The notes under the pieces were generated by a model. It did not search any database and was not told the origin of the DNA. It was given only the letters and a program-made list of their open reading frames with translations. Source: Echinicola vietnamensis DSM 17526 (GTDB lineage Bacteria; Bacteroidota; Bacteroidia; Cytophagales; Cyclobacteriaceae). From it: a stretch of 64,000 bases of DNA. Both the position numbers and the translations under genes were made by a program. This document shows positions 33,421 to 41,592 of this stretch, in pieces; position 1 is the first letter of the stretch, and every line of letters starts with the position of its first letter. The stretch lies in the NCBI RefSeq assembly GCF_000325705.1, contig NC_019904.1:1620001-1684000 (forward strand), written 5' to 3'.

Positions 33421-34353
33421 ATGAAAATCCTATTGGCTACGTTGATGATGTGCTTGAGTTTCTTAAAGACCGTCGTGGCACAGACAAACCATGATTCAAC
33501 AATAGTGCTATCTGCGATCAGGAGTGAACACAGTAAAGCGGGTACAATGGCTTTTCAAGTTGATGAAGGGGATGTAAATACGGCAAAGGTGATCTTTTTG
33601 GGAGATCAAGCGGATTATTTTTCGGCCAGGAAAATGGACGTCTTGGATGATACGCTGATGATATCTGTCCAATTTACACCCAACATGGAATTTATTGGTC
33701 TTGCCGAAGCGGTCATGGAAATAAGGCTGGAGGATGAAGTATTGGCGAGCAGGCCTGTTCGTGGCTTGAGCACAAAAGCCTTGGAGGGAGAAAATGAACC
33801 GTCATTGGCTTTGGTCGTCGAGGCATTTGGTTGGAAGATTGATCTAGGATGGACTCAGCTAGCCAATCACACTAGAGCTGAGCTTCAAGGAGAAGAGTTG
33901 CACGTAACCTCTTTTAAAAAGGCAGAAGGTGCGGAGAGGGTAGAGATGATACCAATAGCACGCTATAGTCCACCGTTTGCCCTTCCTTTTGGGTATTATG
34001 AAAGGGGCAATGAAACCCCTGTTTTGAAACAGGTTGGAGTGCTGGCAAATAGTACCAGTTATCCTGAACACCAAACCATCTATCCGGCCCTTGAAGAGGG
34101 ACACCCCTCATTTGATCCGGGCAAGTTGTCATTTGGGTTTTATACCACCAGCCCAAGCCATGTGGCCTATTCAGAGGATTACTGGAATCAATCGCTTCAT
34201 CCGGATCATGCCACGCATGCCTGTAGAGTATATGCGGTGAGGGACAGTAATGGGAAAGTCCTCCCAGCGCAATATCTGGTCTGTTTTGAAGAAGCGGCCA
34301 ATGGAGATTATCAGGATTATGTCTTTTTGGTCAAGCATGTAATTGCCCAATGA
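33421..34353 (+). CDS. Secreted protein of unknown function
   Basis: A 310-residue protein with signal peptide MKILLATLMMCLSFLKTVVA; the ATG at 33421 is preferred to the upstream frame from 33355 because it gives a proper signal. The C-terminal 130 residues (FALPFGYYERGNETPVL, then FGFYTTSP, YSEDYWNQ and ACRVYAVRDSNGKVLPAQYL to EEAANGDYQDYVF) resemble a beta-sandwich module seen at the ends of large secreted sugar-dehydrogenase or malectin-type proteins of Cytophagales. No catalytic residues were recognised. It follows the GMC gene by 97 bp and may act with it. Confidence 0.7.
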   Translation: MKILLATLMMCLSFLKTVVAQTNHDSTIVLSAIRSEHSKAGTMAFQVDEGDVNTAKVIFLGDQADYFSARKMDVLDDTLMISVQFTPNMEFIGLAEAVMEIRLEDEVLASRPVRGLSTKALEGENEPSLALVVEAFGWKIDLGWTQLANHTRAELQGEELHVTSFKKAEGAERVEMIPIARYSPPFALPFGYYERGNETPVLKQVGVLANSTSYPEHQTIYPALEEGHPSFDPGKLSFGFYTTSPSHVAYSEDYWNQSLHPDHATHACRVYAVRDSNGKVLPAQYLVCFEEAANGDYQDYVFLVKHVIAQ

Positions 34354-34519
34354 TTTATAGTAACCATTTCTCTATTTTTGAGAGGATAATATTGCCCAAA
34401 CCTTCAAAATTGTGCGTTTGACCTAGTTGGTTGTTCCAGATTGATAACGTTGTCGACCCAATGTCATCATTAGATTGGGTTTTATAATTTACCTGATTTA
34501 TGTTAAAATAACTTAAATA

Positions 34520-34535
34520 TTAAACAATTGTTTAA
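34520..34535. promoter_or_regulatory. 16-bp perfect palindrome upstream of the TetR gene
   Basis: TTAAACAATTGTTTAA, perfect over 16 bp. With a second palindrome 25 bp further on (centre to centre), it is a likely TetR operator. Confidence 0.6.
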
Positions 34536-34544
34536 CCTTTTTAA

Positions 34545-34560
34545 TTAAACGTTTGTTTAA
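34545..34560. promoter_or_regulatory. Second TetR-type palindrome
   Basis: TTAAAC-GTTT-GTTTAA, with 6-bp arms identical to the outer arms of the first palindrome, ending 37 bp before the TetR start. Confidence 0.55.
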
Positions 34561-34597
34561 GATATGTTACCAAATTAATTTTGGATCATGGAACTCA

Positions 34598-35209
34598 ATG
34601 AAAAAAAAGGTGAACATCATGGAGGTAGCCGAGAAGCTTTTTGCAAAGAATGGCTTTTCCGGTACCTCAGTTAGGGAAATTGCCAAGAGGGCAGAAGTAA
34701 ACATCGCGATGATTTCCTATTATTTTGAGAGCAAAGAAAAATTGCTGGAAGCGATATTTCACTATCGAGGTGATTACTTAAATGTCATGGTAGAAAGCCT
34801 GCTTCAAAAGGATGCTTTTACCCGTTGGCAAAAACTGGATTGGCTAGTGGATGAATATGTTGACAGGTTTTTGGAACACCAATACTTGCATAGAATTATT
34901 CTCCGAGAGAGTGGCTTGCACAGCAAAGGAAGCCTCAGGGAGTTTATTGATAGGAAACGTCATGGACACTATAAAATGGTCAAACAGTTTATCGAAGAAG
35001 GGCAGGCCGCTGGAGATTTTAGAGCAGATGTTGATTTATTGATGCTCTATTCTTTATTGCCGGGCATCACCAAGCATTTACTTTTCCATGAATCCTTTAT
35101 GAACTATGTAATCAAGGAAGAATCGGGGGAAGAGCTGGGTTTGGAGGGACTTAAAGTAAGGGCACAAACCTTCCTGAAAAAAGCACTAAGGGAACTTCTT
35201 CAGAAATGA
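34598..35209 (+). CDS. TetR-family transcriptional regulator
   Basis: A 203-residue regulator starting MKKKVNIMEVAEKLFAKNGF. The N-terminal helix-turn-helix (TSVREIAKRAEVNIAMISYYF with SKEKLLEAIF) is clear, and the C-terminal ligand domain is of the AcrR/TetR_C type. The ATG at 34598 is chosen because it starts right at the DNA-binding domain; the longer frame overlaps the palindromes. Two TTAAAC...GTTTAA palindromes in the leader suggest autorepression. No efflux operon follows, so its main targets must be elsewhere or be limited to its own gene. Confidence 0.92.
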   Translation: MKKKVNIMEVAEKLFAKNGFSGTSVREIAKRAEVNIAMISYYFESKEKLLEAIFHYRGDYLNVMVESLLQKDAFTRWQKLDWLVDEYVDRFLEHQYLHRIILRESGLHSKGSLREFIDRKRHGHYKMVKQFIEEGQAAGDFRADVDLLMLYSLLPGITKHLLFHESFMNYVIKEESGEELGLEGLKVRAQTFLKKALRELLQK

Positions 35210-35282
35210 TGACTTTGGGTAAGGAAGATCCATCGCCACCTTCCACCAAGCTGCTCGAAGTATAATTTGCCATTTATCGAGA

Positions 35283-35314
35283 AAAGTATCGGTTTCAGCG
35301 CCGGTACTTTTTTT
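35283..35314 (+). terminator. Terminator after the TetR gene
   Basis: A stem AAGTATCGG / CCGGTACTT (one G-U pair) followed by T7. Confidence 0.75.
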
Positions 35315-35458
35315 ATGATCTGGCCTGTAGGCAAATCCATAGTACATTAGCTATACTGCAAATGAGAATAAATTACATGTTTATGTGTATTTTTATATAG
35401 GCTAAAACCGTATAATTTTGGTGTGAACAATACGATATGGTGTATAAACTTTGTTAAT

Positions 35459-36040
35459 ATGAATACATTAAAGAAACTACTACTCTTTGCTTTAGTGATT
35501 TTTGTAGGGGGCTGTGATATGATCAGTGATGAAGATGGATCCGATCCTTCTGATCCTGAAAACCAACCTGAAAATCAGATCCCCACCAGCTTACACTTCG
35601 CGTTTAAAACGGAAGATTGGGAACGAAAGGTGGACTGTACCCACTTGGATTTGGACGCCACAAAAAGCACGCTGCTGAAGGCAACCTCCCAATCGACTGG
35701 TTCTACCTTTTATTTTGTCGTACCATCCAGCAGCACTGAAATGGCTAAGGCTGAAAATTTCGGTAAGTATCCCATAGGGACAGAAGAATATTTTTCGATG
35801 GCACAAGTGCTCCCCGTGAGCCAAGGCAGTGACAGTCGAATAAGGTCCAAAGCTGGTTTTGATGAGGAAAACTCTTTCACTGAAATCGTGTCCATCACTC
35901 ACGCTGGCACCGCAACGGATTATGAGATTTATCGAGTCAAAGGCCACTATCAAATGCAAATGGAAGGGGTTGAGGATGAAGGATTGACCCGAACCTGCCA
36001 GGGCACTTTCCATTTCAAAATTAAAACCACGAAAGATTAA
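35459..36040 (+). CDS. Uncharacterised lipoprotein
   Basis: A 193-residue lipoprotein with signal MNTLKKLLLFALVIFVGGC and an acidic, proline-rich linker (DEDGSDPSDPENQPENQ). The rest is a beta-rich domain with two cysteines (WERKVDCTHLDLDA and TRTCQGTFHFKI) that could form a disulfide. No family was recognised. The ATG at 35459 gives a complete signal peptide; the longer frame from 35423 does not. It is monocistronic and convergent with prmC across 64 bp. Confidence 0.75.
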   Translation: MNTLKKLLLFALVIFVGGCDMISDEDGSDPSDPENQPENQIPTSLHFAFKTEDWERKVDCTHLDLDATKSTLLKATSQSTGSTFYFVVPSSSTEMAKAENFGKYPIGTEEYFSMAQVLPVSQGSDSRIRSKAGFDEENSFTEIVSITHAGTATDYEIYRVKGHYQMQMEGVEDEGLTRTCQGTFHFKIKTTKD

Positions 36041-36104
36041 TTTTTGCGATTGATTTGATTTCCCCCTTGTTCAAGCATGCGGGCTTGGGCAGGGGATTTT
36101 TTCA

Positions 36105-36944
36105 TCAAGGACGAATAGCAGACAGCATCCGAGGCTTGCCCTGTAAGTCATCATGGATGGTCACGTGGCGATAGCCCAAGCTTTCGGCCAAAGTTTCCAT
36201 TTCCTTGGCAAAGGCTTCGTTGATTTCAAAATACAGCTTGCCCCCGGGGTTTAGTGCTTTCAAGCCTTTTGTGGCAATTGTCCTGTAAAAAACTAGTGGA
36301 TCCTCATTGGAAACAAACAATGCCAGGGAAGGCTCATGCTCCAGTACATTTTTGTGCATGTGTGCTTTTTCTAGCTCACGCACATATGGAGGGTTGCTGA
36401 CCAAAATGTCAAGCTGATTTATGGGGATCTCCTTGCTGAGGATATCAGTTTGGAGAAAGGTTACCTTTGCTCCCAAGCGCTTGGCATTTTCCTGCGCCAT
36501 TTGCAATGCCTCTTTACTGATGTCCATGGCATGGACCACTGGATGGGCCATTTCCAAGAAAAGTGTAATGGGAATACAGCCACTTCCCGTACCGATATCC
36601 ATGATTTGGAGTCCAGCTTGAAGATTATCCTTGAGGATTAAATGAACAAGTTCTTCGGTTTCATTTCGAGGAATTAGGACGCTTGGGTCAACCTTAAAGT
36701 CCCGGCCATAAAAGGGTGCTTCCCCTAGGATATATTGGATAGGATGGCCTTCCATAAGCCTTTCAAAAGCCACTTGAATGTCATTGGGGAGTTCGGGTAA
36801 CGAAGCATTTCTTACAATATCTCCCCGCTTCCAGCCTAAGAAATGTTCCAATAGCCAAAAGGCCAATTGACTGGCTTCCTGTTCAGGGTACATCGGTTGC
36901 AAACTGGAATGGTAGGATTGATATAGTGCTCTTGCGCTGATCAT
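36105..36944 (-). CDS. prmC: Release-factor glutamine methyltransferase
   Basis: A 279-residue SAM-dependent enzyme that methylates the glutamine of the GGQ motif in release factors RF1 and RF2. SAM motif I is MDIGTGSGCIPI, the catalytic NPPY is in ILVSNPPYVREL, and an N-terminal helical substrate-binding domain is present (WLLEHFLGWKRGDI, then MEGHPIQYILGEAPFYGRDF). Its substrate RF1 (prfA) is encoded 1.1 kb upstream on the same strand, separated by a GNAT and a His-rich lipoprotein gene. Confidence 0.95.
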   Translation of the reverse strand: MISARALYQSYHSSLQPMYPEQEASQLAFWLLEHFLGWKRGDIVRNASLPELPNDIQVAFERLMEGHPIQYILGEAPFYGRDFKVDPSVLIPRNETEELVHLILKDNLQAGLQIMDIGTGSGCIPITLFLEMAHPVVHAMDISKEALQMAQENAKRLGAKVTFLQTDILSKEIPINQLDILVSNPPYVRELEKAHMHKNVLEHEPSLALFVSNEDPLVFYRTIATKGLKALNPGGKLYFEINEAFAKEMETLAESLGYRHVTIHDDLQGKPRMLSAIRP

Positions 36945-37074
36945 GGCATGTGAAAGTCACACAAAGGTAGCGAGAAGTTTTTAATGGACGATAGGAAAAG
37001 GAAAGTTCGAGCCTACGCGTTGTTGAGGTTAGCCTATCAGGGTGGGCAGGTGGAAAAAGGTTGTACTGGATGTA

Positions 37075-37183
37075 CTATTCCCCATAAAGTTAAATCCCAG
37101 TCCCCAGAAACAATGCTTGATCCAAAAAATGCCTAACAAATGGCCGTTGATGACTGGATTTGTTAGGCATTAAAGGGGAATAG
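37075..37183. repeat. Nested palindromic element
   Basis: Outer arms CTATTCCCC (37075-37083) and GGGGAATAG (37175-37183) enclose an inner 14-bp perfect inverted repeat (37128-37141 and 37158-37171). Between the left arms lies a 22-bp motif (37102-37123) that recurs at 48888-48909. It looks like a small non-coding palindromic element or MITE-like unit and could also end the transcript of the His-rich gene. Confidence 0.6.
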
Positions 37184-37200
37184 CAAGTTAGGTGAAGCGA

Positions 37201-37395
37201 TCACCATCTTCCCTTTTTTTGATGTTTGGGATGTATTCCATAATGTTTTTTGACCTGTCCTGGGGGCATTTTCTTATGGCTCTTTTTATAATGTTGACCA
37301 TAATGTCCGTGATGCACTACACAGGAAGTGGTCATGGTTACGGTGCCGAGCATAAAGGCTGCCGCAAAACAGAAATTTATGACAAGTCGTTTCAT
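37201..37395 (-). CDS. Small histidine-rich lipoprotein
   Basis: A 64-residue protein with signal MKRLVINFCFAAAFMLGTVT and a TTSC lipobox-like end. The mature part is only about 40 residues, rich in His and Lys (HHGHYGQHYKKSHKKMPPGQ, ending KHQKKGRW). The MPPGQVKKHYG phrase recurs in small Bacteroidota proteins loosely annotated as quinol oxidase subunits. Metal or heme binding is possible. Read from the ATG at 37395. The opposite-strand frame here is a shadow. Confidence 0.7.
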   Translation of the reverse strand: MKRLVINFCFAAAFMLGTVTMTTSCVVHHGHYGQHYKKSHKKMPPGQVKKHYGIHPKHQKKGRW

Positions 37396-37457
37396 GCCAT
37401 TAGGCTTCCAAAAACTGAACCAGTTTGATTGGTAAGCCAATTTTTTCTGCTAAAATC

Positions 37458-37985
37458 TTATATAAACTGCTCTCTTAGAACGACAAACTGAAAGATATCG
37501 CCAATTTTATTGTTTTTGATAAATCCCCCTTTGAGGATGGCTTCTTCTTCAAAACCGGCTTTTTGGAGTACTCGCATGCAGGGGATGTTGAAGTCATAAA
37601 CGGTGGCAAAGACCCGCTGTACTTCAAAGTTTTTGAACAGATAGGGAACGAAAAGCCTGACGGCTTCAGTAGCAATGCCCTGTCCCCAATAGGGCTCACC
37701 CAGCCAAAATCCGAGCTCCATGTTGGTGCGGAGTTCATTTTCTCCTTTGTGGATGCCTATTGCGCCTACCAGTTGGCCGTTTTGCTCGATTGCAAAGTTG
37801 TGGGGAGGGTTGAACTTGATATTATGCTCGATCCAGAAACGAGCATCATGCAAGGTGTAAGGTTGGGGAAAGCTATCTTTGAGGTTCTTGGCAATGGCAG
37901 GGTTGTTGGCCAATGGGTACAGTTTGTGGAAGTGCTGTCCGCCCCAGGTATGAAGAGTGATACCATTTTCTCCTTCGATTTTCAT
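37458..37985 (-). CDS. GNAT-family N-acetyltransferase (RimJ/RimL-like)
   Basis: A 175-residue acetyl-CoA-dependent acyltransferase. Motif A is MELGFWLGEPYWGQGIATEAV (first part of the acetyl-CoA site), followed by RVFATVYDFNIPCMRVLQKAGF, as in the RimJ/RimL ribosomal-protein branch, although the substrate here is unknown. The start is ATG 37985; the longer frame runs into the end of prfA. It lies between prfA and the His-rich gene on the same strand and may be cotranscribed with prfA (101 bp gap). Confidence 0.88.
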   Translation of the reverse strand: MKIEGENGITLHTWGGQHFHKLYPLANNPAIAKNLKDSFPQPYTLHDARFWIEHNIKFNPPHNFAIEQNGQLVGAIGIHKGENELRTNMELGFWLGEPYWGQGIATEAVRLFVPYLFKNFEVQRVFATVYDFNIPCMRVLQKAGFEEEAILKGGFIKNNKIGDIFQFVVLREQFI

Positions 37986-38086
37986 ATACAGCTTTTCTTT
38001 TTTTGATGAACGTATTGATGGAGCACCCACTGCATAATCCATACCTAAAATATGGCTTTCACCAAAAAAAAGAAATGGCATGGAAG

Positions 38087-39163
38087 TTAGTCTTCCATGC
38101 CGCTGTTTTTGAGCCGTTCGGCATTTTCTGCAAAGCGCAGGGCACTTGTAAATTCCTCAAGGTTGCCATCCATCACGTCAGGAAGGTTATACACGGTTTT
38201 GTTGATCCGGTGATCCGTAACCCGGCTTTGGGGATAGTTATATGTCCTGATCTTGTCTGATCTGTCCCCGCTTCCCACCATTGACTTACGCTGGGCACCT
38301 ACTTCTTCGTTATGCTTGGCCAGCTCGATTTCATAAATTCTGGACCGGAGTACTTTTAAGGCCTTTTCGAAGTTTTTGATCTGTGACTTTTGGTCTTGGC
38401 AGGTCACGACGATTCCCGTAGGTTCGTGCGTAAGCCTTACGGCCGAATAAGTCGTGTTGACCGATTGCCCCCCGGGACCTGATGAACAGTAGGTGTCTTT
38501 TCGTACATCGTTCATGTCGATCTGAACATCCACATCTTCCATTTCTGGAAGTACGGCCACGGTAGCAGCAGAGGTATGTACCCGACCTTGGGTTTCTGTG
38601 GCAGGCACCCGTTGTACACGATGGACGCCGGATTCATACTTCAGCATCCCGTACACATCGGCACCTGAAACAGTGCTGATGATTTCTTTATATCCACCGG
38701 CAGAACCAAAGGTAAGGTCGAGTACCGTGAGGCTCCAGTTTTGCTTTTCGGCATAGCGCTCGTACATGCGGAAGAGGTCTCCCGCAAAAATAGCTGCTTC
38801 ATCACCGCCCGTACCGCTTCGGATTTCCAAGATACAGTCCTTGGAATCATTGGGGTCTTTGGGAATAAGCATCTGTTTGAGCGCTTTCTCGTATTCGGTT
38901 TCCTTTTCCTTTAGCTCATCCAACTCTGCTTTGGCCATGTCCCTGAAATCAGGGTCTTTCTCGGTTTCCAAAATGGCTTTTGAACTTTTGATATTGTCCA
39001 GGACCAGTTTGTATTCATCAAACACTTTGACGATTTTCTCCAGGTCTTTGTATTCTTTGGTGAGCTTGGTGTATTTGCTCATATCGGACATTGCATCCGG
39101 CTGAATGATCAGCTGCCCCACTTCTTCAAATCGATCTTTGACGTGCTCTAATTTATCAAGCAT
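38087..39163 (-). CDS. prfA: Peptide chain release factor 1
   Basis: A 358-residue class I release factor for UAA and UAG. The GGQ peptidyl-hydrolysis motif is in SSGPGGQSVNTTYSAVRL and the PxT anticodon-like motif is within RVPATETQGRVHTSA. An N-terminal coiled-coil domain is present. The ATG at 39163 gives the standard length; the upstream frame to 39268 is not needed. The glutamine of GGQ is the target of PrmC, encoded nearby. Confidence 0.97.
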   Translation of the reverse strand: MLDKLEHVKDRFEEVGQLIIQPDAMSDMSKYTKLTKEYKDLEKIVKVFDEYKLVLDNIKSSKAILETEKDPDFRDMAKAELDELKEKETEYEKALKQMLIPKDPNDSKDCILEIRSGTGGDEAAIFAGDLFRMYERYAEKQNWSLTVLDLTFGSAGGYKEIISTVSGADVYGMLKYESGVHRVQRVPATETQGRVHTSAATVAVLPEMEDVDVQIDMNDVRKDTYCSSGPGGQSVNTTYSAVRLTHEPTGIVVTCQDQKSQIKNFEKALKVLRSRIYEIELAKHNEEVGAQRKSMVGSGDRSDKIRTYNYPQSRVTDHRINKTVYNLPDVMDGNLEEFTSALRFAENAERLKNSGMED

Positions 39164-39476
39164 ATAGTTTTTGGTCTTTGCAGGGACAAAATTAAGAAAA
39201 TAAGTGACATCGCGATAACGGTCCCCCACTTCATTCCGCTGGATAGGGGGACAGTCCTGAAGGCTCAAAGGCCCTAAGTGGGGTGTTTTGGATCCGTTGT
39301 ATCAAGTAAAACCTTGCGGCACAGTAATCACACGTTTTATGGAATCCTGTTTTACCGCTAAGATATGGGGCCCTTCATGAGCCAAAATCAATTGGACTTC
39401 TCAGGATGAATCAGCCGAAAACTGGCTTTGGAGCGGTTAATGGACTACCTTTGACCCTATACTTAACGGTGGAAAT
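39164..39476. other. Divergent intergenic region between prfA and the DUF3365 gene
   Basis: No gene was found in 313 bp. A candidate sigma-ABfr-type promoter for the rightward gene lies at 39427-39453. The prfA promoter should lie in the leftward part, but no clear element was seen. Confidence 0.5.
39427..39453 (+). promoter_or_regulatory. Candidate Bacteroidota promoter
   Basis: A TTTG at 39427-39430 and a TACCTTTG matching TAnnTTTG at 39446-39453, with a 15-bp spacer that is shorter than usual. The start codon lies 24 bp downstream at 39477. Confidence 0.45.
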
Positions 39477-40130
39477 ATGATACGGGTAATTTTATCAATA
39501 CTGGTGGCTGGAGCCTTGGTCTCATGTGGTACTCGCAAGAAAGTGGATCGGGAAGTGTTTGATGCAGTAAACGAGTCCATGGAAATCAAAAAGGTCAATG
39601 AAGTGGATATCATTAACGAAGCCATCAAATGGGGCAATGAAATCAGTACGGATGCCCAACAGGCCCTTATGGCTAAACTGACCACATCTATCGATGAGAA
39701 AGGTGTGGCCGGCGCGGTGGAATTTTGTAATGTGGCGGCATTGCCATCACTGGACGAAGTGAGCAAGAAACACAAGGTGGTCATCAGAAGGGTTTCCCAC
39801 GACTTCAGAAACCCGGTCGATCAGCCCAATGAGGCGGAGGAAATGCTGCTAAAGGCGTATGAATACAATGAGGAAAACGGCATCGAAAGCAAACCCAATG
39901 TGCAGGAAATCGAAAATGGCGAAATCCTTCTTTATACCAAGGCCATTAAAATTCCCGGAGAGATGTGCCTGAAATGCCACGGAGATCCCGCGACGGATAT
40001 TGATGAGGCGACCTTGGGGAAGCTGGAGAGCTTATATCCTGATGATAAGGCCAAAGGGCACAAAGTAGGAGGGCTTAGGGGCATGTGGAGCATTGCCATT
40101 CCTAAAAAGGAAGTGGTGCGAAAGCTGTAA
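39477..40130 (+). CDS. DUF3365 (Tll0287-like) heme-binding lipoprotein
   Basis: A 217-residue lipoprotein: signal MIRVILSILVAGALVSC with lipobox VSC, then a Tll0287-like sensor domain (DUF3365). A single c-type heme site CLKCHG is at about residues 162-167, in GEMCLKCHGDPATD. RVSHDFRNPVDQPNEAE and GGLRGMWSIAIPKK are family features. Such proteins are thought to bind heme or small ligands in the periplasm, sometimes as redox sensors. Monocistronic; it ends 19 bp before the convergent gene. Confidence 0.87.
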   Translation: MIRVILSILVAGALVSCGTRKKVDREVFDAVNESMEIKKVNEVDIINEAIKWGNEISTDAQQALMAKLTTSIDEKGVAGAVEFCNVAALPSLDEVSKKHKVVIRRVSHDFRNPVDQPNEAEEMLLKAYEYNEENGIESKPNVQEIENGEILLYTKAIKIPGEMCLKCHGDPATDIDEATLGKLESLYPDDKAKGHKVGGLRGMWSIAIPKKEVVRKL

Positions 40131-40149
40131 AGAGAGACTGTCTGCTTGC

Positions 40150-40779
40150 TCATGGTTGTGAATTTCCGTCCCCGATCATTTCTCCAATCCAGAAAGGCTG
40201 CATGGCCTGAAAGGTAATGGTCCCTTCCTCGGCTTCTACGAACGTGGCATGGGTGACCTTGATAAATTGGCTGTCGGTATCGGTTTTCATTTCGATGAGC
40301 GTTTCATCTGGGGCATGGAGCTGAATGGAGCTTTGGGGAAACCATTTTTTGAAGGTTTTTTCCCTTACTGGAAAATAGCGGATAGGGCCGTCAAAGATCA
40401 CCACGTTTATCAGGTCCAGCGTTGCTTCCAGTGCAAAAACATGACGGTGATCGTAACCAATGATGTTTACCGCGGTATGCTTGGTGGCGATAAGGTACTG
40501 AAGCCCTTCCTGCAGGTAATCGCCGGATGGACAGGTCAAGAAACGCAGGGGATACTGTTCTTCTAAAAGATTAAAATGCGCTTTTTGGTATTCGCGAGTC
40601 GCTAGGATGACATCGATTTTAATTCCCCACGAAAGCACCCTTTCTACCATCGGTTCTGCCACCAGGACCGTGGGAACCCATTCCAATAACGGAGCAATCT
40701 GCTCGTATGAAAGCTGTGCGGTATCCAAGAGGAGCAAGGCTGGTTCCTGCTGCTCTTTTACAAAATGATGAGAAGACAT
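40150..40779 (-). CDS. Thiamine-pyrophosphokinase-like protein, apparently lacking the active site
   Basis: A 209-residue protein that begins MSSHHFVKEQQEPALLLLDT and has the overall layout of the thiamine pyrophosphokinase type found in Cytophagales (N-terminal Rossmann-like half, then a beta-sandwich binding half around TDTDSQFIKVTHATFVEAEE). The GDxDS-like motif that normally binds Mg-ATP would fall near IDVILATREYQ and is not conserved, so kinase activity is doubtful. It could be a repurposed paralogue. The gene stands alone and is divergent from the kynurenine cluster. Confidence 0.5.
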   Translation of the reverse strand: MSSHHFVKEQQEPALLLLDTAQLSYEQIAPLLEWVPTVLVAEPMVERVLSWGIKIDVILATREYQKAHFNLLEEQYPLRFLTCPSGDYLQEGLQYLIATKHTAVNIIGYDHRHVFALEATLDLINVVIFDGPIRYFPVREKTFKKWFPQSSIQLHAPDETLIEMKTDTDSQFIKVTHATFVEAEEGTITFQAMQPFWIGEMIGDGNSQP

Positions 40780-41041
40780 TACTTGACTGTTTTGAAAGAA
40801 TGTTACGCTTCAAAGTAACAATAATTTTTCCGAAGATGGAAGTTGGTATGTACAGCTTACCCATTAGTGGAAGTTTTCGGATGAGGGTCCGCAATACCTG
40901 TGAATTACCACGTCTTGAATCCTAATTACTGCCAGTTTTTTTTTACTTTTATGGGGCAAATACCATCCGCTCCATCCGCGGAATGGCAGTATGGGGAAGC
41001 CGTCAAAAGAGCTTTCCTTTTTACCAAAAACTACAAATCAG

Positions 41042-41554
41042 ATGGCGTTGACAAAACCGTTTAATTTCAAGCAATGGATAGAGGATAACCGGCACTTGCT
41101 CAAGCCGCCAGTGGGTAACCAACAAGTCTACAAGGGAAATGATGATTTTATAGTGATGGTCGTAGGAGGCCCCAATTCCCGGAAGGATTACCACTATAAT
41201 GAAGGGGAGGAATTCTTTTATCAGCTGGAGGGAGACATTGTCCTGAAAGTGATCGAAGAAGGGAAGCCGAAGGATATTGAAATCAAGGAAGGCGAGATTT
41301 TCCTGTTGCCTCCCAAAGTGCACCATAGCCCCAGACGACCTGCCAATACAGTGGGACTGGTGATGGAGCGTTACCGTAAAGAAGGCGAGAAAGATGGCTT
41401 TATCTGGTACTGTGAAAATTGTGGAAATAAGCTATACGAAGAATATGCCGTGGTGACGGATATTGTAAGCCAGCTGCCGCCGATCATGGAGCGCTTTTGG
41501 AGCAATCCAGAAAATACCACTTGCCAATCCTGCGGGACCAAGATGGAAAAATAA
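41042..41554 (+). CDS. 3-hydroxyanthranilate 3,4-dioxygenase
   Basis: A 170-residue cupin dioxygenase that opens 3-hydroxyanthranilate to the quinolinate precursor in the kynurenine route to NAD. Catalytic iron ligands lie in KDYHYNEGEEFFYQLEG and the second cupin motif KVHHSPRRP. The bacterial-type C-terminal rubredoxin-like iron site is present (CENCGNKLY and CQSCGTKME). The ATG at 41042 follows MALTKPF; the upstream frame is not needed. It is first in the haao-kynU-kmo cluster (38-bp gap). Confidence 0.95.
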   Translation: MALTKPFNFKQWIEDNRHLLKPPVGNQQVYKGNDDFIVMVVGGPNSRKDYHYNEGEEFFYQLEGDIVLKVIEEGKPKDIEIKEGEIFLLPPKVHHSPRRPANTVGLVMERYRKEGEKDGFIWYCENCGNKLYEEYAVVTDIVSQLPPIMERFWSNPENTTCQSCGTKMEK

Positions 41555-41592
41555 CCTTAAGTCCCCTGCACCCTAGACTAAAACAGTAAACT

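Noticed and set aside
37192..37428. Plus-strand ORF opposite the His-rich lipoprotein
   Set aside because: It is a shadow frame; the minus-strand reading has a proper signal peptide and lipobox.
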